A stretch of DNA of 37,207 nucleotides from a virus (IMGVR_UViG_3300031586_000012:1-37207), one strand, 5' to 3'. Shown: positions 23,359 through 30,458, numbered from the stretch's first letter. Notes: a model not told the origin generated them from the letters alone. A program made the numbers and translations.

Positions 23359-23793
23359 TTACGACATCTTTATCGCTTTTCTGTGGTATTTTCGGTCCTT
23401 CAACCAGTCCGAAAAATCTCTCTCTTTGAGGCTCCACCCTGCCACATAATACAAAGCATCCTTAGCATCATCGCTCAGATAGTGCATCTTCTCGCGATTC
23501 TTGCACTCTTCAGCAAGCAGTCTGCCTCTCCATTCTGTCTTTTTTAACCTACGATCCACCTCTGCTATGATAAGTGCTACTTTAGTGAAGGCTGCTCCTG
23601 TGACTGTTCTCCCACGCATCCCCCCCGGGGCTGTAGCATCCGGGACCGGCCACTGCCCACCATGGAGAATGTCGGCATACTTCAAGAGCCAGAAAGATTG
23701 CTGAGCACACCATCTTATCTCGCCATAATGATACCACTCTTTGCCAGGGCACCCCTTCCAGCTTCTACACTTCCGGCAATCGAGCTCAGCCAT
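23359..23793 (-). CDS. Cys-rich protein just before late operon; candidate late regulator
   Basis: A 144-residue protein with four Cys in the N-terminal 30 residues (C6, C9, C15, C29), likely a metal or Fe-S site, and a C-terminal helical, basic part (LSDDAKDALYYVAGWSLKER...WLKDRKYHRKAIK) that could bind nucleic acid. Not a family I can name. It is the last gene before the promoter-terminator cassette, the position of late antiterminators (Q, ArpU-like) in other phages. The ribosome site is weak. Confidence 0.5.
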   Translation of the reverse strand: MAELDCRKCRSWKGCPGKEWYHYGEIRWCAQQSFWLLKYADILHGGQWPVPDATAPGGMRGRTVTGAAFTKVALIIAEVDRRLKKTEWRGRLLAEECKNREKMHYLSDDAKDALYYVAGWSLKERDFSDWLKDRKYHRKAIKMS

Positions 23794-23843
23794 TAAAATC
23801 CATAACTAAAGTAATCCCCTATAATCCTTGCAGTCTTGGCAGT

Positions 23844-24242
23844 TCAAATTAGCTCCATAACTTTCTGCTTATATTCCTTACTGTGTTCATAGACATGACA
23901 TTTGTGGCAAAGAACTCGCAGATTGTATGGCATATTTAGGCGATGCCATGTTCTATCCTCACCATTTAGCGGAATAATGTGATGAACCTCCATGCCACTT
24001 CGTTCTGCCCAGCTTCCTTCGCCCAAAAGTGGCACATCCATACAACCACGCCCACAGCGTTGACACCTCTCGCCAGCCCGCTTAAATGCATCGTGGCTAG
24101 CAGTTTGCCAAAAGAATAGATGCTTATAAAATTCGGCACATTTATCAGAACAATAGACCCTGCGACTTTTAGGTAATTCACCACCGCACATGACACAGAT
24201 TCCCTGATTCTCATAGCCTGTGCAAACTACTTTGAGTTTCAT
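23844..24242 (-). CDS. HNH endonuclease
   Basis: A 132-residue protein. An N-terminal zinc ribbon (C16-x2-C19, C31-x3-C35) precedes a classic HNH fold: C60-x2-C63, EVHHIIPL (H87-H88), N107 in NLRVLCHKCH, with C112-x2-C115. HNH proteins near the terminase genes often cut DNA during packaging; free-standing homing nucleases look similar. ATG at 24242 overlaps the stop of the preceding gene (ATGA) and follows GGAAGAGAAAG. Confidence 0.88.
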   Translation of the reverse strand: MKLKVVCTGYENQGICVMCGGELPKSRRVYCSDKCAEFYKHLFFWQTASHDAFKRAGERCQRCGRGCMDVPLLGEGSWAERSGMEVHHIIPLNGEDRTWHRLNMPYNLRVLCHKCHVYEHSKEYKQKVMELI

Positions 24243-24445
24243 CTTTCTCTTCCCTTACTATCAATCGTATAATTAGCCTTCTGGCGCATCATCTTGTCTA
24301 TCTCCTGAAGGTCTTCGAGCTTGCCCTGAACTTCAATAGCCCGCTTCTTGCTACCTGGTGGTCTAAAGAAGCCATATCCGTGCTTCCTGTAGTATCGAGC
24401 TATCTTCCGCTTATTCTGTATTGATAGGGAATCCCATAGATTCAT
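24239..24445 (-). CDS. Small basic protein between LuxR-HTH and HNH genes
   Basis: A 68-residue protein (MNLWDSLSIQNKRKIARYYR) with a basic N-terminal helix pair, an RPPGSKKRAIEVQGKLEDL middle and a polar tail. ATG at 24445 overlaps the stop of the LuxR-type gene (TGATG). Not recognised. The start resembles short helical DNA-binding proteins, but no helix-turn-helix is clear. Confidence 0.55.
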   Translation of the reverse strand: MNLWDSLSIQNKRKIARYYRKHGYGFFRPPGSKKRAIEVQGKLEDLQEIDKMMRQKANYTIDSKGRER

Positions 24446-24678
24446 CAGAACCACCCCCTTCTCAAAGCGTAGGTAGTAGCGCCGACCCTGTTACGAACCC
24501 CTAGCTTCTGGTAGATATGCTGGACATGGTTTTTGACTGTCTGATGCGATATTCCCATGTGGCAGGCGATTTCCTTGTTCTGCCAGCCCCGGACCATATA
24601 GCGCAGAACCTCAGTCTCCCTTCTTGTGAGTGGTTTCCGTCTTATCCCCAGGACCCGCTCTAATAGCTTTCTTATCAT
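24445..24678 (-). CDS. LuxR/GerE-type HTH protein (single domain)
   Basis: A 77-residue transcription regulator made only of the LuxR C-terminal DNA-binding domain: PLTRRETEVLRYMVRGWQNK, IACHMGISHQTVKNHVQHIY and KLGVRNRVGATTYALRRGW cover all four helices of the family (residues 16-77). There is no receiver or sensor domain, so it must be controlled by its expression or by a partner. The ATG at 24678 lies 6 bases beyond the U-run of a terminator and has no Shine-Dalgarno sequence, so how it is expressed is unclear. It heads a small operon with the HNH gene and the Cys-rich protein before the late genes. Confidence 0.85.
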   Translation of the reverse strand: MIRKLLERVLGIRRKPLTRRETEVLRYMVRGWQNKEIACHMGISHQTVKNHVQHIYQKLGVRNRVGATTYALRRGWF

Positions 24679-24684
24679 CGTAAT

Positions 24685-24729
24685 AAAAAAAGAGGCGAGC
24701 CCCAGGTTTCCCCGGTAAAGCCCGCCTCT
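24685..24729 (-). terminator. Rho-independent terminator upstream of LuxR-type gene
   Basis: A 7-bp outer stem (24691-24697 with 24723-24729, AGAGGCG/CGCCTCT) with a GC-rich inner part, followed on the minus strand by at least six T. It ends the transcript of gene 24783-25070 and its upstream neighbours. Between it and that gene (24730-24782) there is only AT-rich sequence with a CTAGttatgCTAG element at 24748-24760. Confidence 0.85.
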
Positions 24730-24782
24730 CGTTTCCCGAGTCAGCGTCTAGTTATGCTAGTTTAATCATGCTTTAATACTTA

Positions 24783-25070
24783 TTATTTTAGAAGGGCGAG
24801 AATCTTCTTGCGACAATCTTCAAAGCCTGCCTGTTTATCTCCATATATGCGATTCCCGTCTCGGGCATATTGAGCATCTTGCTCCACCTTCTTTATCTCC
24901 TCGCTTATCCTCTGCCAAGTGAGTTCTGCTTGATGTTCTAATGTTGCCTTAAATTCGTTATCGAGACAATCAGCTTTACAATGAAGTTTAATAATGCCTT
25001 GCTCCCGATACCAGTCTAATGTGAACTGGTTGTATTCCTCTAAGGTCATTACTGTATCTTTAGCTCTCAT
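24783..25070 (-). CDS. 95-residue helical hypothetical protein
   Basis: A charged, helix-rich protein (MTLEEYNQFTLDWYREQGII; later LEHQAELTWQRISEEIKKVEQ). GGAGGG lies 5-10 bases before the ATG at 25070. It ends at the terminator 24685-24729. Three Cys are scattered and do not form a clear site. Not recognised. Confidence 0.55.
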   Translation of the reverse strand: MRAKDTVMTLEEYNQFTLDWYREQGIIKLHCKADCLDNEFKATLEHQAELTWQRISEEIKKVEQDAQYARDGNRIYGDKQAGFEDCRKKILALLK

Positions 25071-25080
25071 TCATCCCTCC

Positions 25081-25290
25081 TTACTTCAGCAATCCTGCCC
25101 TCCGTGCAAACTTATCGAACATAATTGTCTCATAGCCAGTGCCATCTTCGCAAGGAACTACTGCCTTGACGGGAACTCCATCTTGAAAGGTTAAATCGTG
25201 AATATGCCCGTAAGGATGCTGAGTCCCCCAAAGTATTAGTGCCCATTGTAGGGGAGATAGCCTACACTCTACGAGCTTTATGCCTTCCAT
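25081..25290 (-). CDS. 69-residue hypothetical protein with own promoter
   Basis: MEGIKLVECRLSPLQWALIL..., a mixed alpha/beta small protein. It has no ribosome site, but TGGTATAAT (extended -10) lies just upstream, placing the transcription start about 2 bases before the ATG at 25290. It may therefore be translated from a leaderless message. Not recognised. Confidence 0.55.
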   Translation of the reverse strand: MEGIKLVECRLSPLQWALILWGTQHPYGHIHDLTFQDGVPVKAVVPCEDGTGYETIMFDKFARRAGLLK

Positions 25291-25298
25291 CTGATTCT

Positions 25299-25307
25299 AT
25301 TATACCA
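25299..25307 (-). promoter_or_regulatory. Predicted extended -10 promoter
   Basis: Minus strand TGGTATAAT: TATAAT at 25304-25299, matching the consensus exactly, with TG one base before it. The -35 region (TTTAAG, 17 bases upstream) is weak, as extended -10 promoters allow. It would drive genes 25290 and 25070 to the terminator at 24685. Confidence 0.55.
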
Positions 25308-25310
25308 CTC

Positions 25311-25625
25311 CTATCTATGCCTTAAAGTATCCGCGATCCTCTCAATGTCCCTGGGTCTCCACAGGTAAACCTCTTGCCGGCAGGCTTCCAGGGTGTCCAG
25401 CCAGGCTTGCTGATCGGGCGTGACTGCCCCCTTCTCGCTCTTGAGCTCCGCGTATATCACCCGCTTCTGCTCAGGATTGGCCAGCACCAGGTCCGGGAAT
25501 CCCCGCGGTGAATGTATGCTGGTCCAGGAGAAATACATCTTCCACCCGAAGAGCTTGCAGAGAGTCCGGATCTGCTCTCTCAGGTCACGCTCAGTGACGG
25601 GGATGCGGTTAATCGTTCTTGGCAT
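25311..25625 (-). CDS. VRR-NUC domain nuclease
   Basis: A 104-residue protein with a complete VRR-NUC (PD-(D/E)XK-type) core: GFPDLVL (catalytic D45), VIYAELKSEKG (E60-x-K62) and TPDQQAWLDTL (Q72). Proteins of this family act as structure-specific or Holliday-junction-type nucleases, in phages likely resolving replication or recombination intermediates. ATG at 25625 was chosen; a TTG at 25634 is possible. It overlaps the end of the 42-codon gene upstream by 17 bases. Confidence 0.88.
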   Translation of the reverse strand: MPRTINRIPVTERDLREQIRTLCKLFGWKMYFSWTSIHSPRGFPDLVLANPEQKRVIYAELKSEKGAVTPDQQAWLDTLEACRQEVYLWRPRDIERIADTLRHR

Positions 25626-25737
25626 TGCCTTCAATCACTTTAAGAATCCTCTCAAGTAATTCCCTTATCTGTTTTAGATGCCATTCAATGCTTTTTCGCC
25701 ATATTCGTTCGTTTTCTTCTTTTGCTCCATTATTCAT
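25609..25737 (-). CDS. 42-residue helical microprotein
   Basis: MNNGAKEENERIWRKSIEWH... followed by a helix LKQIRELLERILKVIEG. It has GGAGGAG just before the ATG, which overlaps the upstream stop (ATGA at 25737-25734). Its end overlaps the nuclease gene. A single amphipathic or coiled-coil helix; no function known. Confidence 0.6.
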   Translation of the reverse strand: MNNGAKEENERIWRKSIEWHLKQIRELLERILKVIEGNAKND

Positions 25738-26081
25738 TTCTCCTCCTCTATCACTTTATATATTGCCCAGAAGAGAGCGAGGGCAGGGTCTCTGTTGTTA
25801 GCATCATAAATATCCTGTTCTTCGTGAATAACATTAAAAACTGCGACACTGAATCCCGATTCTTCAAAGCACACAATATCTATTTGATAACCATTATCTT
25901 GTAGCTTCGGCACAGCCCACTTGAATAAATTGTTGAGGTCTATGGGGGGATAACCCCTGAAGCTAATATATGTATGGTCAGGAGAACGATATAGCCACTT
26001 TATATCAGGTTCAGGGTACTCTTCCTTATAGAACCCCCAGTGTTCCCAGAATTTCTTTACTTGTTCTTCAGTTGGTTTCAT
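25734..26081 (-). CDS. Phage ABA-sandwich-like protein
   Basis: A 115-residue protein whose C-terminal end (NRDPALALFWAIYKVIEEE) matches the usual ending of small phage 'ABA sandwich' proteins (D-x-PALAL-x-x-A), following a mixed alpha/beta core. These are common accessory early proteins of unknown role. ATG overlaps the upstream stop (ATGA at 26081-26078). Assignment is moderate. Confidence 0.55.
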   Translation of the reverse strand: MKPTEEQVKKFWEHWGFYKEEYPEPDIKWLYRSPDHTYISFRGYPPIDLNNLFKWAVPKLQDNGYQIDIVCFEESGFSVAVFNVIHEEQDIYDANNRDPALALFWAIYKVIEEEK

Positions 26082-26233
26082 TTCTTCACCTCATATCGGG
26101 ATTTCAGGGATTGCCATATTTCAGATAAGGCACTCCAGATGTCCCTTACATCACCACGAGGGTCAGTCCAGTCATCCCTTATGACCTTCTCAGAGCCACA
26201 ATGCAGACAAGTTGGGATTCGTACTTCTCTCAT
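26078..26233 (-). CDS. 51-residue zinc-ribbon-like microprotein
   Basis: MREVRIPTCLHCGSEKVIRD... with one CxxC pair (C9, C12), half of a zinc ribbon, then a helical tail (DIWSALSEIWQSLKSRY). Both ends are ATGA overlaps with the genes before (26230) and after (26081), which argues strongly for a real gene. A dimer could complete a zinc site. Confidence 0.62.
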   Translation of the reverse strand: MREVRIPTCLHCGSEKVIRDDWTDPRGDVRDIWSALSEIWQSLKSRYEVKK

Positions 26234-26619
26234 AATAGTCTCGCTTGACTTATTACATCTTCTGGGTTTAATGACACTTCCGTCCCCGCTGCAAGGTCGT
26301 TCTCATCTTCAACATGATACTTAGGAGACCACCAGCGCCTCATCATTGTGCTGGCCTTTCGGAATAGCTTAGTTTCAAATGCTCGGCTCAAATCATCGGG
26401 ATAGGTATAGCCATTTTTGCGGAAGTGGTCAGCCATCATATTTACCATTTCGTTAGGGATGTCAGAGAAGTTATTATACCCAGCCTCATAGAAAAACTTG
26501 GCTGCCCACCAGCAGGCATAACAGACAGGCCCCGCTGCCCATTGATGCTTCACAGGCTGTAATGGGCGGCCACAAGTTATACACTTTTGGCTGAGTAGCC
26601 CATTTTTATCTCTACTCAT
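26230..26619 (-). CDS. Zinc-binding hypothetical protein
   Basis: A 129-residue protein with a four-Cys site (C13-x2-C16 and C33-x2-C36) and a helical remainder rich in Trp/Met (TMMRRWWSPKYHVEDENDL). The ribosome site of a preceding 18-codon ORF lies upstream, and the two overlap. Not recognised; the zinc ribbon suggests nucleic-acid or protein contact in the replication region. Confidence 0.6.
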   Translation of the reverse strand: MSRDKNGLLSQKCITCGRPLQPVKHQWAAGPVCYACWWAAKFFYEAGYNNFSDIPNEMVNMMADHFRKNGYTYPDDLSRAFETKLFRKASTMMRRWWSPKYHVEDENDLAAGTEVSLNPEDVISQARLL

Positions 26620-26668
26620 TTTCTCTCACCAACCAAAAGGGAACGATACCACTCTTTGGTTTATCCAT
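26612..26668 (-). CDS. 18-codon leader ORF
   Basis: MDKPKSGIVPFWLVRENE, with GAAGGAG well spaced before the ATG; its stop overlaps the ATG of gene 26230-26619 by 8 bases. The good ribosome site and overlap suggest a coupling or leader peptide. Confidence 0.4.
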   Translation of the reverse strand: MDKPKSGIVPFWLVRENE

Positions 26669-26713
26669 TTCTACTTACTCCTTCTCTGTTCAATCATTGC
26701 CTATCACCGGGAA

Positions 26714-27400
26714 TCAGCCTGTCTTTTTGCCAGATTTTGACCAATTCTTCAGTATGCCAACTATATAGGGCCAGCGCGGTTGATTCTGTGCCACGGCTTC
26801 CCGAATAGCATCGTAAACCCAATCCGGCGAGTGTCGCGCGCAGGCACCTTTTATTTCGTGCTCCATATCTTCTGAGATAGTAGCCCCAAGTAAGATATTA
26901 TCCTGATAAAGAGACATTACTTGTTCTACTGTTTTTAAGAACCGAACTGGACTTTCTTCTTGTTTAGTTTCTTCTTTAACTTCTACTTTAACTTTATCTT
27001 GTTCTTTAACTTTAACTTGCGTTAGTGCTAAACCGTTTTTACTCCGTTGTAGGTCTGGGGTAAAAGGGGGGATTTGCGATTGAGCTTCTTGGTTTTTCCG
27101 CAATCCGACTTGGTGTTTTTCAAAAGTTTTCATCAATAAATATTCATTTCCGTTAACAGAATAACGAAAAATCAGCTCATTTTTTTGCAATTCTTTGAGA
27201 TAATTTTCGACTTTTCGATTAGAAATGTTGCGCCGGGGGAAGACAATGCTTTTGACAGTTTGGGGATCGCCATACATTCTCCCCTCACAATCCAGGTGAG
27301 TGATTAGCCAGGTGAACAGGAGCCGGCAGGTGTCGTCCGAGAGGGCGTCCACCTTCTCGTCCAGGCTGATAGCCTTGCTGATAAATCTACCGCGGGCCAT
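26714..27400 (-). CDS. DnaD-like phage replisome organiser
   Basis: A 228-residue replication protein. Residues 1-85 form a winged helix domain (RLLFTWLITHLDCEGRMYGD, then NRKVENYLKELQKNELI) as in many phage replication initiators. A charged Lys/Glu linker (about 125-150) is followed by a DnaD/DnaB2-type C-terminal domain (EQVMSLYQDNIL...HSPDWVYDAIREAV...YIVGILKNW). Such proteins open or remodel the origin and help load the helicase, here presumably from the host, since no helicase or loader gene was seen. Its start overlaps the end of the radical-SAM gene by 14 bases. Confidence 0.82.
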   Translation of the reverse strand: MARGRFISKAISLDEKVDALSDDTCRLLFTWLITHLDCEGRMYGDPQTVKSIVFPRRNISNRKVENYLKELQKNELIFRYSVNGNEYLLMKTFEKHQVGLRKNQEAQSQIPPFTPDLQRSKNGLALTQVKVKEQDKVKVEVKEETKQEESPVRFLKTVEQVMSLYQDNILLGATISEDMEHEIKGACARHSPDWVYDAIREAVAQNQPRWPYIVGILKNWSKSGKKTG

Positions 27401-28211
27401 TGCTGCCCCTCATGGCAGCCTTCATCGCTGCCGGTCTCGACCAAGTTCGTGCCAAAGATCGCCATTCTTTCGAGTATCGGATATATTTATCGGCTGGCTG
27501 GTAAAGTTGGGCAAAGGGCATAAAGCCTAATTCCCAAACAGCTTCAAGCCTTTCCTGAGCCTCGCTGATTGTCTCATTATTAAAAGCCAGCAGAACATAA
27601 CAACGAAGTTGATTTCGACCAAGCCCGTTTAACTTGCGTTTAGCTCGTTCCAATGGCTTGATTGCCTTTTTGGTATCGCAAGCAAAGAATAGTTGTTTTA
27701 TTCTAAGTGACCTCAAATCATCAGCTATTGAATTTGTGAAAAGCCTACTGTCTAAACCACCTGATAAGACAATAGACCGCTGAGGTCGCAACATATCAAA
27801 GACTTTGGATATATGTACTTTGCTACACTGTAAAAGGTTGTTATCCTGAATAATATTGCCTGATTTAATCTTGATCTCGCGGAGTCTTTCTTTCACTAAG
27901 CACCAAGGACAGTTATTATTGCAGCCTCGGCTAGTTATGGTAACTCCCTGTCTTAAATACAATCCAGGCTCAAATTCACCAGAATAAGATTCCAATGCAA
28001 AGCCTCCCAGTTTGACAACAAAATAGTATTGTCTCCATGCCTCAGCCAACCGTTGAGCTTTAGGTATATCCCATGTAAAAGTGCAATCAACATGAACTTC
28101 ATCTGCTGGAGGAATGAATAGTGGAGGATCGCCCACGAAAGCATAATCATCCCTGGGCGTCATGCTTGTTCGCCGGGGAAAGACCCGTATAATTCTCTGC
28201 GGTCTAGCCAT
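27387..28211 (-). CDS. Radical-SAM-like protein
   Basis: A 274-residue protein with GVTITSRGCNNNCPWCLVKE: C97-x3-C101-x2-C104, the 4Fe-4S site of radical SAM enzymes, with an aromatic Trp before the last Cys as in canonical CxxxCxPhiC. Downstream IVLSGGLDSRLF and LFFACDTKKA fit core-barrel strands. The fold is short for the family. It has no obvious substrate partner; it follows a Cys-rich small protein and a DUF5131 gene, so the three may work together. ATG at 28211 overlaps the upstream stop. Confidence 0.78.
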   Translation of the reverse strand: MARPQRIIRVFPRRTSMTPRDDYAFVGDPPLFIPPADEVHVDCTFTWDIPKAQRLAEAWRQYYFVVKLGGFALESYSGEFEPGLYLRQGVTITSRGCNNNCPWCLVKERLREIKIKSGNIIQDNNLLQCSKVHISKVFDMLRPQRSIVLSGGLDSRLFTNSIADDLRSLRIKQLFFACDTKKAIKPLERAKRKLNGLGRNQLRCYVLLAFNNETISEAQERLEAVWELGFMPFAQLYQPADKYIRYSKEWRSLARTWSRPAAMKAAMRGSNGPR

Positions 28212-28488
28212 GCTTATCCCCTATTGCTTCCAGTTCTCTAACTCTCTTATCGCTCAAATTCGCCCGTGCCTTTACACTCCCAACACCAAGGTCCCGAAGT
28301 TGATGATAGATTTCCTTCCTACGGTCATTATCCGTTGCGTTCACAAAGGCATCATATAAGGCTTGGCACTCATCCTTGCATGAACAATCGGGATTGTCAG
28401 CACAGCACCGAATTACCCGGCGCTCCATTGCCTTAGCTCCCCAAAACCTTTCCTTTAATAATCTCAGTGTTGCCTCTGGCTTAAACAT
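28204..28488 (-). CDS. Cys-rich small protein between DUF5131 and radical-SAM genes
   Basis: A 94-residue protein with a cluster CCADNPDCSCKDEC (five Cys) in the N-terminal half and a basic helical C-terminal half (DDRRKEIYHQL-like; VKARANLSDKRVRELEAIG). The cluster may bind metal. It overlaps both neighbours by 8 bases (28488/28481 and 28211/28204). Not recognised. Confidence 0.55.
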   Translation of the reverse strand: MFKPEATLRLLKERFWGAKAMERRVIRCCADNPDCSCKDECQALYDAFVNATDNDRRKEIYHQLRDLGVGSVKARANLSDKRVRELEAIGDKHG

Positions 28489-29428
28489 TCGGCATTTCCT
28501 GTCTTAATCGGCAATCTTTATAAAATAAGCCTTCAGGTGTTCCCTCCCCGGCAATAAGAGGAACAAGGTTATCCTTCAAAAACACCTTCACTCCCGCCTT
28601 GTCCGCAGCCTCGACAATCTCCCGCAAATCCTCGATACGGGGCTGGGCCGTGAATCTATTGCCATAGCGCATCACAGCTAAGTTCCCGAAGGGGTATCTA
28701 TCACATAGGGATACCATCTCTGGCAAAGTGCCAGTGCAAGCACCGGGGATGAGCCAGTTGATACCGTAAAGTGTTAGCCCTTTAGCCCACTGAGTAATTG
28801 CCTCTTGGTCGGCAGGATAATCCCCCCAAGATAGCAAGGGTTCAAGTGAAATATATTTGACTTTAGCCTGTATATCCCCAAGTTCTATGCAGGCTTCAAC
28901 AAACATTTTATGATTCGTAGCCGTCACCCCCACCCAGCAATTCTCAGGAAACGGCGAGAATTCAGGTAATCGCTGTGCTTGCTTGGTCAAGGTATAGAAT
29001 CTATGCTGAGGGCAATCTCTCATCACCTGCAGCTCCATCCTCGTCCATTCCTCTGGCCAATAATCTCCCATCCAGTCGCTCATATCATCCAGGAAGATAC
29101 CTGTGGGTTTCGTTCGCTTCCTGATTTGCTCTAATCGTTCTGGCCACCAGCGAGGATAGAAGGGGTCATAAAGGTCGCAATACCTTGCCTCCGGTGCTAT
29201 GATTGATTTTGGCTTCCCTAATTGCTGCCCATTTTCTACTGGAATGGCATTTGAACGAAGATAGTAGCTTTTCAACCTTGTGTTGGCTAATTTCCATGCG
29301 TAACACGGAAATAGTCCACCCAGGCATAACCCCTCTGGCGTGTGGTTTTTGCAGCCACTTGCCGGGTTGAGTGTGTAGCCCTGACTGCCATCGGGGTTCT
29401 TAACCCATTCTATTTGTGTTTTGTTCAT
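28481..29428 (-). CDS. DUF5131 (phage Gp37/Gp68-like) protein
   Basis: A 315-residue protein of the DUF5131 family. The opening IEW...YTLNPASGCKNHTPEGLC with a later PCYAWKLAN (C26, C35, C42) is the family hallmark, as are FLDDMSDWMGDYWPEEW and YTLTKQAQRLPEF; then WVGVTATNH and YISLEPLL follow. The three-Cys pattern and fold suggest a radical-SAM-type Fe-S enzyme. The substrate is unknown. GTAGGAGG lies before the ATG. A 7-bp hairpin is 22 bases upstream. Confidence 0.85.
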   Translation of the reverse strand: MNKTQIEWVKNPDGSQGYTLNPASGCKNHTPEGLCLGGLFPCYAWKLANTRLKSYYLRSNAIPVENGQQLGKPKSIIAPEARYCDLYDPFYPRWWPERLEQIRKRTKPTGIFLDDMSDWMGDYWPEEWTRMELQVMRDCPQHRFYTLTKQAQRLPEFSPFPENCWVGVTATNHKMFVEACIELGDIQAKVKYISLEPLLSWGDYPADQEAITQWAKGLTLYGINWLIPGACTGTLPEMVSLCDRYPFGNLAVMRYGNRFTAQPRIEDLREIVEAADKAGVKVFLKDNLVPLIAGEGTPEGLFYKDCRLRQEMPNV

Positions 29429-29450
29429 AATTTCCTCCTACTAAGGGTTA

Positions 29451-29473
29451 GCGGGGGTCGGTCAAGCCCCCGC
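29451..29473. promoter_or_regulatory. Inverted repeat upstream of DUF5131 gene
   Basis: A perfect 7-bp stem (29451-29457 with 29467-29473, GCGGGGG/CCCCCGC), 9-base loop, no U-run on either strand. It lies between gene 29550 and the ribosome site of the DUF5131 gene, in a 121-base gap without a confident gene. Possible RNA stability or regulatory element. Confidence 0.55.
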
Positions 29474-29549
29474 CACCTATAAACAGAAAGGAGAAAGAAG
29501 TTAGAAAGATGGTCATTTGTCTTAATCATTTACCTTTGGCATCTCCTGT

Positions 29550-29765
29550 CTATTTTACCTTGCCAATCAGCTTATGTTCGGGACACCGCCATTCCATTTC
29601 TCGGACAACCTGTGTCTCCATTAACTGATAAGTTTCCCCGTGCTTTTGTGCGTATCTTTGAGCCTTTGCAAGTTCCCCAAAGTTTCTAGGAACATTTACT
29701 ATGGCACACGCAAGGCATCCGCAGGGCTTCAAGAATACATGGGTTTTAGGTTCTTCTTCTACCAT
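29550..29765 (-). CDS. Small zinc-binding protein
   Basis: A 71-residue protein with KPCGCLAC (C15, C17, C20) and a C-terminal C61-x2-H64, probably one zinc site. The middle is helical (ELAKAQRYAQKHGETY). It starts 2 bases after the MBL-fold gene. No family named. Confidence 0.6.
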   Translation of the reverse strand: MVEEEPKTHVFLKPCGCLACAIVNVPRNFGELAKAQRYAQKHGETYQLMETQVVREMEWRCPEHKLIGKVK

Positions 29766-29767
29766 TT

Positions 29768-30457
29768 TTAGCCTCCTAAATAAACCGGTTTGCCTGTTAT
29801 TTCCTGCACCTTCCGCTTGAACATATCTGCATCAGAATTATTACCACTCAGATGGAGCAGGTGTATCTCTTCGACCTTACTCAAATCGTTTGCCCGGAGC
29901 ATCCCAACTAGCGTCTCCAGGCTCATGTGATCCTGGAGAATCGACCGCCTTAGATCCGATGAAGGGGTGTTATCCTTGAGTAGAGGCAAGCTGTAATTCG
30001 CCTCAATCATAAGATGCGTTAGCCCTTCAAATCTGTGGGCAATATAAGCCGTATCAGTGGCGAAAAGAAGTTTCTCGTGGGATTGGTTAGCCATTAGAAA
30101 ACCAAGGGGCTCAGCAGCGCTGTGGTGCAGCTGGAAGGGTTTTATCGCCCAGGTGCCGATATGGAATTGCGTCAATGCCTCAATGATGTGTAACCTATGC
30201 CCCTGTAGTCTAAGCGCCTCAGCCGTCCCCTTGCTCATGTAACAGTCTATGCCTGCCCTCATAATTTCATGCGCTGCCTTTGCGTGGTCTTGATGTTCGT
30301 GCGAGATAAGGCAGCCGGCCAGCCGGGATACTTCAAAGTTTAAGCCTTGCTGAATGAGGCGAAATGGAATACCGGCCTCCAGGAGCAACGGCGTTTTGCC
30401 ATCGCTCACAAAGTAAGCGTTACCACTGCTCCCGGAAGCCAGTATTTTTATCTCCAT
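29768..30457 (-). CDS. MBL-fold metallohydrolase (YycJ/WalJ-like)
   Basis: A 229-residue metallo-beta-lactamase-fold protein: ILASGSSGNAYFV at the start, H53-E-H-Q-D-H58 (HxHxDH dinuclear metal motif), LLFATDTAY with the third-site Asp near residue 140, and LLHLSGNNSD near the end. Related cellular proteins (YycJ/WalJ) have been proposed to act as DNA exonucleases. In phages this gene often stands beside recT and an SMC-like ATPase, so it may supply the end-processing nuclease. ATG at 30457 follows the methyltransferase stop by 1 base; the frame is open much further upstream. Confidence 0.85.
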   Translation of the reverse strand: MEIKILASGSSGNAYFVSDGKTPLLLEAGIPFRLIQQGLNFEVSRLAGCLISHEHQDHAKAAHEIMRAGIDCYMSKGTAEALRLQGHRLHIIEALTQFHIGTWAIKPFQLHHSAAEPLGFLMANQSHEKLLFATDTAYIAHRFEGLTHLMIEANYSLPLLKDNTPSSDLRRSILQDHMSLETLVGMLRANDLSKVEEIHLLHLSGNNSDADMFKRKVQEITGKPVYLGG

Positions 30458-30458
30458 G

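Noticed and set aside
23966-24214. 82-codon minus-strand frame inside the HNH gene
   Set aside because: The HNH frame has all catalytic and zinc residues; this is its shadow.
24748-24760. CTAGttatgCTAG as an operator
   Set aside because: Only four-base arms that are themselves palindromic, in AT-rich spacer, with no promoter next to it.
29425-29529. 34-codon ORF overlapping the DUF5131 start (ATGA)
   Set aside because: The overlap is suggestive, but the frame crosses the GC hairpin and the ribosome site of the next gene, and the peptide (basic and hydrophobic, RRKL end) looks like translated leader.
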